A DNA stretch of 64,000 nucleotides from Spinacia oleracea. Lineage: Eukaryota; Streptophyta; Magnoliopsida; Caryophyllales; Amaranthaceae. Under the pieces are notes generated by a model. That model had not been told where the DNA came from, did no database searches, and saw only the letters and a list, made by a program, of their open reading frames with translations. A program made the position numbers and the translations under genes. The DNA is taken from positions 51,002,719 to 51,066,718 of the forward strand of contig NC_079487.1 in NCBI RefSeq assembly GCF_020520425.1. Reading direction: 5' to 3'. The first letter of the stretch is position 1; every line of letters starts with the position of its first letter. This document shows, one piece after another, positions 45,116 through 56,625 of the stretch.

Positions 45116-48100
45116 CTTAGGGACAAGTGTGCATTTCCTAATTCCTTTGTCGCTCGATGCTTGCTCTTGAACATAAGGTAAGAGTTGTCATCCTTATTAT
45201 GTCCAGAGGTGTTTCTCGGTTTCAGAGTTCAACTGATCAAATAAACAGATAATCATAGCCTATGATTCATCTGAGCACGGCCATGTATTTTACAGTTTCT
45301 AGCTCTCCGAGTGTCCTTGTACAACTTTCAGCATCTCATCCCGATTTATGGGAGGACAATCCCAATCTTGCGATCTTGAGATTAGACTTCGTTTGATAGG
45401 TGATAACCTGAGCGTTGCCTTTATAGCCTCCTTTTACGGTGCGACGGTTGACAACTTCAAAGTAAGCAGTTCTCAAACAAGTAATCTCAAATCACTCAGG
45501 ATTAGTGTCTAATAATTTTAATCAAATTTACTTATGAAAGATTTTCATCTCTTACAGTAAAGTTTCATAGGTCTGTCCGATACTAGTCTTTCCAAAGTAA
45601 GTATCTATGCAAATGATTACGACATTGCCATGTCCACATAGTTCAAGAAACAGAACTACTAGTCATCTTGCATTCTAGTCGTCTAACGTTTTCTATGCGT
45701 CCATCTTTATAGAAAACTCCGCCCAGGGACCATTTTCAACTTTTGACATTCAAGTTCACTTGATAGACATTTCTTAGTCACAGGACTGGTCCTGACAGTC
45801 TATCTTGAATATATCGTCAAATTGAAGGGACTCATCATTTAATACTAAACCAAGATTAAATGGAATATGAAAATACATTTCATATATGATAAATGTTCAA
45901 CCCCAATGTTTTACAACCATGGGCCTCAAACCCATCTTTAAAATAGTTCGTGGAATTCAAAGCTATGCTTGATTTCCAGTGCTACAATGTGAGTGTTGTT
46001 TCTCACTTGTTGCATAGGTTTAGTTATCATGCTTTGCCAATCTTAATATCCTTTTCGTCGAATGTTCTTCGAGATAGGATAATAAGATCTTTTGAGTATG
46101 TTTATTTTGTGATCTAGTCTTTCTTGGTACAATAGTGGTTCTACGCATTTTGCAATGAAGAACCATCAAATCAGCAGACATATGATCCACCCAAGTTTAG
46201 TAAAGAACTCTTTAACATAAACAACCCTGTTTTATTGCTTCTTAGGCAATAATTACTTTTACTTCAACTGTATAGGTTGTTAGTGATGCTTTGTTTGGAT
46301 TTTCTTATCCAAGCAGTTCACGGATATGTGGAAGACTTTTCAGATGTATCTTAGAACATAGAAATTAATATTTAATTTCCCACGCAACAACTCATGGTCT
46401 CCAATCCATGTTGCCCTTTTAAACCACGATGCTCTATAGCTCGTCCTTGCCAATGGTTAACTCCAAAGGGATCTTGCTTGATCCTTTGCTAGTGTTTATG
46501 CGTGTAGCATCAATTATTTAGCATATCTTCATTTCCTTGAATCAAGAACTATTCTTATGTACCTTTTCAAGTACCATAAGTTTTTCTTGATCTCAATCTA
46601 GTTGATCTTTACTTAGACCAATAGAGATTGGTATATGTTCGTCATGCCCAAAGTCATACGATACGTTTTGGCGATCCTCATATTATATTATACATGATAA
46701 ATTCTTTTGCAGAATAATTCTCAATTGAATTCTATTCATGTAACTTTAGCTCATTCAATTTCAGTAGATACTGAATCCAGCTAAATGCTTTGACATATAA
46801 TATAGGTTAAGAATCTCATTCAGATCCTTTGATGTTTAACTTAGTAAATGCTTATACATTGTTCAAACATCTATTACTTAGATTTATTCATATGGGTCGA
46901 ATATCTCCAATGGAGTCTTTTGTGTTTGATTTAGTAAATGCCATTACTTAATCTAAAACAATATTATAAGATCTTTGTAAATAGATCTTTGTAAATAGTA
47001 TGTACTAAGTTTCGCCTTGATCCATCATTGATGAATAATTTCAAAATCTAAGTCATTAGCATTTGAATGTTATTTCACAATAGAGAGATATGTATGTGAT
47101 ACACATAGGACCAATTAAGTTTTATGTACTCCCACTAAACTTCTTATATATCTATAAGAATCATGTACATTTTATGAAACTAAAATACTTATTAGCTTCA
47201 CTAAAATACAGTTCTAATTCCCAATTGCTTGCTTAAATCCATGCTTAGATTTCATAAGCTAGCATTCATTTCAAGCATTACTTGGATCCACAAATCCTAT
47301 GACATGTCATGTACATAGTTTATTCCAACATTTGATTGAGGAATACGTTTTGTCATCCAATTGCCATATGTACCAATATGAATCATTGCTTGATTTATAG
47401 ACTTGAGAATTACGATTATGCATGAGGTTTCAACACAATCCACACCGTGAATTTGCTTGTAACCTTTAGCGACTAATCTAGCTTTGTGTGTGAACACAAT
47501 TCCATGTTTGATAGTTTTTATCCTTAAAACAAACTTGCAACCAATAGGTGTGAAACTATTCTTGCAAATCAACAAAATTTCAATTTTGTCATCAAAACAT
47601 TGAGTATGTTTTATGGCCTCTAACCATCTAAAACATTTGAGTCTATATATGGCCTCTAACCATTTTAGGGAATCTGGGTTTCGTCATATCTTTCTTACAA
47701 GTCACAAACTCATTAATCTACATGATAATAGTTTGACTGCAAGTTGTAGGTTTTCTTCACTATCTGATAGAAGAATCGCATAGCTTCAGTGACCTGAACT
47801 CCATGTTTCTTCACTATCTAATAGAAGAATCTCATAGTTTCAGTTACTTGAACTCTATTCCTACTTGGGTATAGAACATCGAACAATAGAATATCAACAG
47901 ACACTTGAAAGTCCTTTGAATATTTTCTTCTCCTTGAAGTACTTGTAAAGTCTTCTAAGAGATGTCTATTCTTTAAAGCCACTTCTGAAGTCCTTGAAGA
48001 ATAAGTGTTCGGATTTCCTGAAGAACTTCAAAAAGTCTCCGGGATGTCCGTTTATGTTTGTTGTTCGCCTCGAAGACTTTCGAGGTCTATTTTCTCCCAC

Positions 48101-48760
48101 TTGTCATTTTGGAAACGAATCTCCAAAAGGACATTATTTCGAGCAAACAAACATTATGTTCTCAAAAATTCGTGGTAGAAACAATACCCTTGTGTCTCAT
48201 TTGAATAAATCACAATGAAACATATATCTAGACATGGGCCTTAGTTTGTCGAATAACAAACACTAAGCTCCCACTGAGTTTAGCCACTCTTTAGATATAT
48301 TTATGAAAAGATATTCTGAAATTACTTTTCAATAGCTTTGACGAATTTGGTTTAGTTTGGTGGTAGTTGAGAATTTTGTTTAGAAATTATAGGAAAATTC
48401 TTTATGATTCATCATTAATCGAATCAAGTACTAATTGACTTCGATCATTCCTACGTAGATATGCCATATCTTATGGAGCTAGATCGTGAAATTGCAACAC
48501 ACAATCATTGATGATCATTTTTGGTCTTAAAGTAATCATCGTCATGATCTAACCTAGATCTTTATGATTTCTTGCCAAGTGGTGATTTTATACTTTTTCT
48601 ATGAATCTTTGAACTAGCCAAACAGATTCAAATTTATATCACATTGAGTAAATAAATCTATATTCACTCAAAACCATGTGAAATAATATAGTCATAAAAT
48701 CTTTCTTTAGCTTTGAACTCTATTGTCTAGGCGTTCTAACAATAGTTCATATCTTTTGTT
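45116..48760 (-). pseudogene. Eroded pol region of element C
   Basis: Recognisable minus-strand pieces are an RT fragment at 47297-47575 (KARLVAKGYKQIHGVD, the same motif as KARLVAKGYRQVHGVD in element D) and a piece near 48090-48130 whose sense strand resembles the PKMTSGRK stretch that follows the integrase in D. Everything else is full of stops and matches no protein. Two near-copies of a 60-bp segment lie at about 47755-47850. Confidence 0.6.
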
Positions 48761-48769
48761 ACTTTCAAC

Positions 48770-49116
48770 AAGTAAGGCTCTCTGGGCCTCCACCAAGGAC
48801 CAGTAGGTGTGGAACGGCTTCCCCTCAGCCTACGGGTGAACAAGTTAGCCCAAGGCCCATACAAGTACGAAATACAAAACTCAAAACACAGTACAAGACT
48901 CACCATGCCAGCGCGAGGCCGCTGAGACAAGTGCCAATCCGGCCGAAACACCAGGTCGGAAGGGGTCCAACCAGCACCAGGGAAAGCAGGCGCATCTCGG
49001 GGAACCATACCCCCACCTGGCGCATTTATTGCAGCCGCTTCGTCATCCGAAGCGTCTTCCTCAGCAGCTCGAACCACAGATGATTCAACGAGCTTTCTCC
49101 GAGTGTGACGAGGCAT
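48770..49116 (-). pseudogene. Truncated spliced ORF antisense in element E
   Basis: Exon 1 (48904-49116, 71 codons) starts MPRHTRRKLVESSVVRAAEE, has an acidic stretch (EEDASDDEAAA) and ends RPRAGM before a donor GTGAGTC. An acceptor CCCGTAG ends at 48830, and exon 2 opens in the same phase as AEGKPFHTYWSLVEAQRA before the sequence changes to element C near 48770. The intron is 74 bp. The family is not recognised; gypsy-associated plant ORFs such as Transposase_28 or PMD types are candidates by position. It lies antisense, beside the 3' LTR, just as in element A. Confidence 0.55.
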
Positions 49117-49229
49117 ACTAAATCAAGCAGCATGCAAAGTGTCAAAATTCTAAACTGGGGGCTATCCTATACTGGCCCACACAAGGTCAAATGATGCAAA
49201 ACAAAATCCCCAGTGGACCTCTAATTCAA

Positions 49230-49372
49230 GATACAAGTTCTACACCAACGCCTAGGCTATCCACGCCGAAGCAGGTATTCAAGTTCTACACCAACGCCCA
49301 GGCTACCCACGCCGAAGCAGGTATACAAGTCCAACATCAACGCCTAGGCTATCTATGCCGAAGCCAGCATTT
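49230..49372. repeat. 46-bp tandem repeat, three copies
   Basis: CAACGCC(T/C)AGGCTA recurs at 49246, 49292 and 49338. Each unit also contains CACGCCGAAGCAGGTAT or a variant and AAGTTCTACAC. It lies just upstream of the antisense ORF's ATG. Confidence 0.9.
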
Positions 49373-49374
49373 CA

Positions 49375-50408
49375 AAACTCTACAAATAACCTCAAGGCAT
49401 CCTAGCCTATTTCTCTGCCTGAGACTCTGCCAGGTCACCAGTGAGACTACCATCTAGGTACAACATTCAAGAAGATTTCTAAAAAAAAATTCAAAACTAC
49501 AAGTTCCAACAGTTCAAGTTCAAGTGGCTATCAAACAGTTTTCTACAAGATTCAAGAAGCTTAAGCATACGAGCATCATTTCAAAGTACGAGAAAATCAA
49601 AACTACATGCAATCCTAGAGTTATTTCATAAGCAAAACATGAAATACTTACATGGACAAGGCAAGAACAAGACCAAGGGGAGAAGCTAATCTACCTTTGA
49701 GAGAAAAGAAGCAAGAAATCAAGAGAGTGTGCCTCAAAATGGCACGGCAAGGGGCACTTATATAGTGCAGCCCCGCGCCAGGCACCGCCCCAGCGCACTG
49801 CGCTGCCCTGCTGCATGCGCGGACCTGCAGTCGCGCGGTCTCCCGTGCTGATTGCACGTCCTTTGCTGCTACGGTCTTCCGCACCAAGCATCAAACGTCG
49901 CATCGAACCATCCATCAAAAATACGGGTATACACCTGTATCTCCAAGTACAAACAGATGAATATTTCAAGAAAGCAAAGTCCAAAAAATACAACGACTCA
50001 GGCGTACAACTCCCAACGAACCCAAGCTCCGGGAAAGTCAGTCGAAATTCAAAAATTTTAAGGGCCAGTAAAAAGCTCTTATCCCCAGCAAAGCACATCC
50101 CAACGGATTAATTCCGGGTGTTCAAGTTCAAAAATTCAAGATTCAATTTCAAGATCCAAAGTTCAAAATTCAAGATTAAAAAATTCAAATTTTCGATGTC
50201 AAGCTCCGTCCTGGACTAAAGGCGGAAAAATACAAGTACAAATCGGAGTCATCACCAACCGCACCGAGGTAGACTCTATCCTTTTTCTAACGCCTGTTTT
50301 ATGCAGGTACCGGCGTAAAAAGAGTGGTCTCGATTGCAGAACATCTTGACCATTCTCCGTCCCTTTCTAAATACTTTGACTTGCGCTTTCCTAACCGAAC
50401 GCTCAGTC
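49375..50408. other. Element E sequence between antisense ORF and PPT
   Basis: It is rich in TTCAAG/AAATTCAA words (50110-50200) with a GC-rich patch (CCCCGCGCCAGGCACCGCCC, 49773-49800). No gene is supported. It probably includes the antisense ORF's promoter: TATAAGTGCC (minus) near 49760. Confidence 0.45.
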
Positions 50409-50422
50409 AAAGTGGGGGCTTC

Positions 50423-52421
50423 TATAGACACCTAATTTGTGTCTCCCCTTTGGGATGATGACGATACCATTATCCTTGCTAGGTAATTGGAGTAACTCTA
50501 GGCGGAAATCCCAATTGCTAAGAACATCTCCAAAATTCAAGGTCCAAAATCCAATCCCCAAGACGTTCCCCTCCCGGAACTCGGTACAAAATACAACTTC
50601 CAAAATCAAATTTCAAAATCCAAGTACAATCTCAATTAGTAGACCATCCCATTGGTTTTACTAGGCCTTTTCCACTCAAAATCATATAAGGCAAGTCAAA
50701 TTCGGGCGCCGACCCACAAAACCGAGCATGCCGGGCCCCGTCCCGTAAAACCGGAATTCAAAAACCGGAGAAAGGCTTGTTTTTAGACGCTAAACCATGC
50801 CTTAACCTCCAATCAAATACAAAACGCCAAACCTAGTACAATTCGTACAACAGGTACAGCGCTACAAGACGAAACAAGGACGATACCTCGTCCTTGCTTT
50901 GGCGGCATTCAAGCCACGTAAGCAGCGCACAGCGCTGGTCTGGCGCCAGGCTCTGGCGTGTGCTGGCATTTTGCACCATTCCCCTCCTATAAATACCCCT
51001 CATTTCCATCGAAAAAAAGGGGGCACAACACATACAACGTCGTAATTTCGACATTACTCCTCACAATACAAATTCAAAAACTCCTCAAAAACACATACAA
51101 AATTCTTAAATTCAAAAGCAATTGGGAGCTCATGCCTAAACCTAACTAGGTAAATCCGAATCCCATTTCAATCAATCATGCTATTTTGATTTCAAATGAT
51201 TAGCAAGTTGGTGTTTTTTTCCATAAAAAACACCACTTGCAACAATCATACATGTTTTTCAAAAATACAAACTTTTTCAAAATACAAAATACAAACTTTC
51301 AAGATTCAAGGATGTTCAAAGTTGCTTGCATTCATCTCTTTGGATTAGAATCACCTTCAAGCATGGAGTAATCAAAGATGACACCTTTTAGCATTTAAAG
51401 GTTTAATCTTTTGAGATTCAAAACTCCATTTTTCAATATACAAGTTCAAGTTTTCAAATTTCAATCATTTCAAGTTCAAGTTTCAATCTTTTCAAGTTCA
51501 AACCTTTCAATGTTCAAGCTTTCAATTTCAAGTTCAATATGCAAAATCTAGGACATTTGGGTTGAGCAACCTCTCCCAAGTTGAGATTTTTGGCTTTGAA
51601 TTCGTGTCGGGCGCACTTATTTTTAAGGAGCCGCTTGGCGTTCGAATCTCATGTGCCCAAGTACAAGTTTCAATTATGCAATTTCAATATCGCAATTTCA
51701 ACATCGCACTTTCAATTATGCCATTTCAATACCGCAATTTCAATACCCCACTTTCAATACCGCACTTTCAATTCCCCAATTTCAATTATGCACTTTCAAT
51801 TCCGCAATTTCAATTCCGCACTTTCAATTCCGCACCTTTACTTGCCTAGTCCATTTCTAGGCAATGTGGACCTACTCCCTAGTCCATTTCTAGGGGGTCT
51901 TGTATTTACTAATTCCGCATTTTATTTAGTATTGTGATGTTGCTTTATTGCTTTCATCACCAACATGCTAAATACAACAAACTACAAAGGTTACATCACG
52001 CTTAACAAAGATAATTTCTTGGACAAACCGGCCTTAGGTTCCTTAAATTAATCTTTAAAGCAAAGTGACCACCATACAATTAGAAATTCTATTTGCTCTA
52101 AATTCAAACCCACATAGTCTAATCTAGGGTGTATTTTCGAAATAATGTTGTGCCAACGTACTTGAATATTTCTAAAGCTCGCCGAATAAGAATTTTTGTT
52201 CCCGAGCCCGGATCTCACCCATCCGTTTCAAGGATTCAAGGTCTTATCCAAAAATAGAGTCAATTTGCGGTCCTCCCAAACGGGACCTAAAATAAAGTTT
52301 GGTGGCGACTCCTTCGAGGTGCAAAAACAATTCAACGGTTCTCTAAACGAACCGCCGCGTGCCAACCCCCCCCCCCCCCCCTTGTAGGAAACGGGGGAAT
52401 GAACGGAAAACCCCCCCTACA
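50423..52421 (+). repeat. LTR of element E (about 2.0 kb, 3' limit uncertain)
   Basis: It starts TATAGACACCTAATTTG after a PPT. TATAAATA lies at 50988-50995. TTCAAGTTTCAA-like words fill 51420-51540 and a 14-bp array 51669-51840. TGGTGGCGACTCC at 52300-52312 looks like a Tat PBS; if it is one, the LTR ends near 52299 and this is an LTR flanked by PPT and PBS, as in tandem elements. Otherwise it ends at CCCCCCTACA (52421). Confidence 0.6.
51669..51840. repeat. 14-bp tandem repeat (GCAATTTCAATTCC), about 12 copies
   Basis: Units such as GCAATTTCAATACC, GCACTTTCAATTCC and GCACTTTCAATTAT follow each other without gaps. All three frames are open across it, giving Phe/Gln/Asn-rich chance ORFs (51562-51937). 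Confidence 0.92.
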
Positions 52422-55400
52422 GAAACCAAGGAAGTTTGATTGCTAGGTCACTTCTCTTTAAACATAAACTTTTAGGTATAAACGAAATCGTAAACTTCTT
52501 TTATTTGTTCCTTGTTTTCCTATTTCTTGTACCCTTTCTTATAGTCTTAAGAATTGTCTTCTCTAGTGTTGATTTTTATACTTTGTTAGACATGTCCAAT
52601 GTCACTCCAACAAGGTGTTCTTACCATTTAATTTATGTTGAATATTTTGCTTCAACTAGATGATCTTACCAGAAGCTTCTAAAGTTCTCTAAGCATCGAT
52701 CTATTCGAATGTCTAGGGACTAGAATCATTCGAGAATTAAATGGATAAAGATATTAGGTTGTTAACCATTAGTAAAGCTGAGCATTTAAACTCAATACTT
52801 TATGATCTCAAAACTACATTGTAATTTGAGTTCACAAGCACCAATCGGTTTGCCATTCAACTTGATACTCGAAAACAACCATAAAAGTCGCTAAAAGAAA
52901 CTTACATTTTAAATTTCTCATTTTCTCTCATTTCCGTGAATCGTTCTTGGATTCATTAGCAATCGAGGAAATTTACTGTTACCTTTCTAAAAGGATTTAC
53001 TGCAGTGCAAGATATTTAATTATAAACAATAATTAAAACGTACATTGAAGCATGCTAAGTCTAAACATTTATCATGAGTAATAACTTGAAATTAAAGCAA
53101 TCATGCAATTCAAACAAGTTATTAGCATTTTATTCAAATTTATTGTTCCGGCAGGTGAGAATAAAATGATTCCAAGATCCTTAAATCATTGAAGAATTAA
53201 GCACATTATGTATTTAGACTCAATTCTAAAATATTTTAGGTAAGAAAAGCCTTTGCTAATAGTCTAGAAACTACTCTTGGTTGATAGGTACGTCTAATAA
53301 CTTATTAGGTAAACCTATCTCATTTGCCACGACATAAAAGGACTCCTTACTTATATCGTTGAGTTTCACCAAAACTAACATGTACTCACAGTTATTTGTG
53401 TACCTTACCCCTTTAGACTCAATAAGTAACACCTCGCTATGGCGGAAACCTATTACTAAGATTGATGTGAAGGTTTATCCAAGTAAGTGTTATTTTGGCA
53501 TGGCACCTTTTAACTCAATTTTAAAGTTTGGAACTTAATGTTCTTACTATGTTGGTTAGATTTTAAGTGAACTAAAATCCTTAATCATGCAACATAATCA
53601 AGCCGCAATCTCATGCATAATTAAGACATATTTAAAGCAATAAATAACTTATATTAAAACATGCATAAGATATAAATGTGATCTAGTATGGCCCGACTTC
53701 ATCTTGAAGCTTCAACTTCAAAGTCCGTCTTGAAAATGGATTGGAAACTCCGTCTTGAATTCTCCATGGGAGGCGACATTTTCTTCAAATAGGATAAGCT
53801 ATAATTAAACTAATTATAACTATTTGATGGTACGCAGACCATATTTAAAAGCAATAAAATTTGGTACTTTAGACCAATATTACATTCAAATTAATGGTAC
53901 GCAGACCATATTTACTATCCTATTTGGGCCATACTAGTCACTTTCCATAACCTGGAAAACAGTACATATACAATATATACCATTCATCCTTTCATTATCA
54001 TGAATGGCCCATATAGCTGGTTAGTAGAACATGTTATGCATCACATAAATATTTACAGCAATTAATCAAGGGCATCAATAATCTATCAATTATTCAGTCC
54101 TTATTAATTCTAATCAAGTTGTTTAACCTTAAAGGAATGTAGACCTAATCAAGAGTTTATGACTAAAATGCTCCCACTTAAACCAATAAATTTACATGTT
54201 TTACCAATTTTAAACATAAAAATGTATTTCCTAGTCTAACCGGAAACATAAAAATTTAATTAAAATTTAAAGCTCATATAAATTTATAATTGAATCCCTT
54301 TTTAATTTATTTTCAGTTGAATTAAAATGAATTTAAATTAATTCAAGGTTTTAATTTTAGTAAAATAATTAGTATAAATCGAAATTTATAATAATTAAAT
54401 TATACAAAATTAAATTCCTATAAAACAATATAATTACGAATTTTAAAATTAATTAAAATCGTTTTCGAACTAAAAATTTTGAAACTAAAATTAAAACGCG
54501 TCAATCGTAACACGACGAGGCACTTGGGCTTGCGCCCAAGCCCCATCGAGTGTACGAGGCAGCAGCGCCCCTCGATTGAACGTATGGCATCACGCGAGTA
54601 GGCCACACGCAACGCAGCAAGCCCTGGCCACGCTGCGCGCAGCTTGCCTCACTCGACGCGTCTGGTTGCTTCGCTGGGCGCGGCAGCGCGCGCTGTGGCG
54701 CAGCACGCTCGCTGCCCACACGCGACTGCTCGCCTGGCTCTCGCCAATGCCCATCGCCCACTCGCCCACGTTGCACACAAAACTCGACACAAGGGCGGCG
54801 TGTTGCCTTGTGCTCGTGTGCCATGGCCCTTGCTCGCTGCATTGTACCGCATGGGCGACGAGCTCCCTTGCTCGTCGTCGCATGCCCGCACTATACAACA
54901 CCCCTTAAGGGTAACACGTAGCGTCCATTGCTTTGTGGGTGCAAGTTTTATGAGCGAATTTCATAAAAATTAAAAATTCTATTTCAAAATTAATGACAAA
55001 TTAATAAATCATATTAATTTCATAATTTTAGGGCGAAAAATCGAAAATTTATTAATCAATTAATTTCCGATTATCATGGATTCAAATCTAGGTCATAAAA
55101 ATTTAAAATTCATCATAAATTAACAATTTTTATGATGGTTTTTAATCATGGATACCTAATTAAATCGTTGATTAATTATGAAAATCAAATCAATTCTAAA
55201 TTATTCGAATTTCAACAAATTTATTACAATTACAAATTAGGTTGTATAATTAACAAGCTTAGGCATTCAAATTTTTTAAACATATACAGTAGGTCAAACA
55301 AAAATTCAAGATTTAACAACAAGAATCGCAAATATTTAATTTAACATCTTAAAATTACAAACTTTTGCGTTGGAAAAACTAAAACCTCCGAAAAGTCATA

Positions 55401-55667
55401 GTTAGGCTTCGAATTTGGGAATTCTGCGTTCGGCCGAAAAACAATATTTTTGTCAAAATTTTAGAATGCCTTTTACATGCGGAATTGACACAAAAATCAC
55501 TCGATTTCGTTGAGTAACGAAAAAAGCTGTCGAAAAACTGCGTACATATAATTAAATAAACGCAATTTGCAATTAATTAACAATTACGAAAATTAATCAC
55601 CCCTTTTAATTCTTTGCAAATTTGTAAAATTTAACCATGTTAAGCAATTATTATGGAATTAATTAGA
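52422..55667 (-). other. Leader and non-coding 5' interior of element C
   Basis: 53100-55667 matches the leader of element D in inverted orientation (for example TATGGCCCGACTTCATCTTG at 53690 against its complement near 60220, and CCGGCAGGTGAGAATAAAAT at 53149 against its complement near 60735). A GC-rich island lies at 54510-54900. Between 52430 and 53100, where gag should start, there is only stop-ridden AT-rich sequence. Overlapping Arg/Ala/His-rich ORFs in the island are artefacts. Confidence 0.65.
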
Positions 55668-55681
55668 GGCTCGAGATACCA
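55668..55681 (-). other. Primer binding site of element C
   Basis: Sense TGGTATCTCGAGCC follows the 5' LTR after one base. It resembles the initiator-tRNA-Met site TGGTATCAGAGC used by most plant Copia elements, with changes in the middle. Confidence 0.75.
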
Positions 55682-55682
55682 C

Positions 55683-56625
55683 TGTTAGGTTATGATACAT
55701 ATAAACGAATATAAATCATGCGGAAATAACCATAAATGCCAGGATTCCAAATTAATTGCCACATAACAATTAGCATAATTTAGGATGCATTCTCTTTGTA
55801 GCGTGCCCTCCCTAGCTGCGCCCGAACCGAACAAGAACAAGTCTTTAGGACTCCAAGTGTCGTCCCTCCGTAGAAAGTCCACAGCACGTCCGGATCCACC
55901 TTAAGATTGACCAACTAGAATCGCCCTTAAGGTACTAATAATACTCGGCTATTTGGGGCAAGTGTTTGGCTGAATTTTTGCTCAAATTCTTACCTTTGAC
56001 TTCAAACTTGTTATAAATTATGAGCCTTGAACTCATATTTATTAGCCATGAAATAAGCAATCGAATCCTACTAGGATACGAATTTAATTAAATCAGAATC
56101 CTAGCAGAACTCTAATATTAATTAATTATCTATTTAGGATTAGGAAATTTAATCATCAAACGAATCCTATACGCTTTAGGTTTCGTATGTGAACACAAAC
56201 ACACACGCATGCACAGCAGCCCACGAGGGGCGCCATGCGCGCGCGCACAGCCTGAGTGACGCAGCCCACTCGACCACGAAGCCCACGAACTGCCGCAGCC
56301 TTGGGCGCGCGCTGGGCCTGCCTTGAGGTGGGCCTGGCGCAGCCTTGGGCTGGCGTGTTGTGGCGCGCGTTTCCCTTGCTGGACGTGGGCCTGGCTTCGT
56401 GCTGGGCCTTAGTCTAGCAAGCTCGTCCGATGCTAATTCGTACGACGCGCTTCCGATTAATTTCCCGATTCCGGAATTCATTTCCGATACGAACAATATT
56501 TAACATTTCCGATTCTGGAATTAATTTCCGTCTCGAACAAATATTTAATATTTCCGTTTCCGGAATTATTTTCCGATTCCGATAATATTTCCGATTCTGA
56601 CAATATTTCCGTTTCCGGCAATATT
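55683..56625 (-). repeat. 5' LTR of element C, cut by element D
   Basis: The first 943 bp match 43693 onward with few differences (one near 55791 T/A, and ATACTTCAAA shortened near 55998). It stops within the TTCCGG array at 56625, where the sequence switches to the LTR start of element D. Confidence 0.88.

Larger units (their letters stand above)
48760..52421 (+). mobile_element. 3' part of a second Tat-like element (element E) inside element C
   Basis: In plus sense: an antisense spliced ORF (49116 to below 48829), a 46-bp tandem repeat, a PPT (AAAGTGGGGGCTTC, 50409-50422) and an LTR beginning TATAGACACC at 50423. The PPT and LTR start match element A closely, so both belong to the same Tat group. 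gag, pol and the 5' LTR are missing. The right end (CCCCCCTACA at 52421) is followed by GAAAC, which is not found at the left edge, so the left end is truncated or rearranged. Confidence 0.7.
43693..56625 (-). mobile_element. Decayed Copia-type element C, interrupted twice
   Basis: On the minus strand: 5' LTR (55683-56625, cut by element D), PBS (55668-55681), a long leader, an interior with pol remnants, PPT (45102-45115) and 3' LTR (43693-45101). The two LTRs are nearly identical where both exist. A foreign Tat-like segment (about 48760-52421) lies inside. The pol is far more decayed than the LTRs, and much of the interior between 52422 and 53100 has no gag, so C was probably non-autonomous when it moved. 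GGCAT (43688-43692) is its left flank; the matching right flank lies beyond the window. Confidence 0.8.

Noticed and set aside
49230-49372. CRISPR-like repeat with spacers
   Set aside because: Only three 46-bp units, contiguous and without distinct spacers, in a plant retroelement; it is an ordinary tandem repeat.
51562-51937. Phe/Gln/Asn-rich ORFs resembling prion-like repeats
   Set aside because: They are translations of a 14-bp non-coding array in an LTR; all three frames are open.
54501-54973. Five overlapping ORFs of 80-113 codons
   Set aside because: Same GC-rich leader island as in element D; mutually overlapping frames on both strands and no conserved protein.
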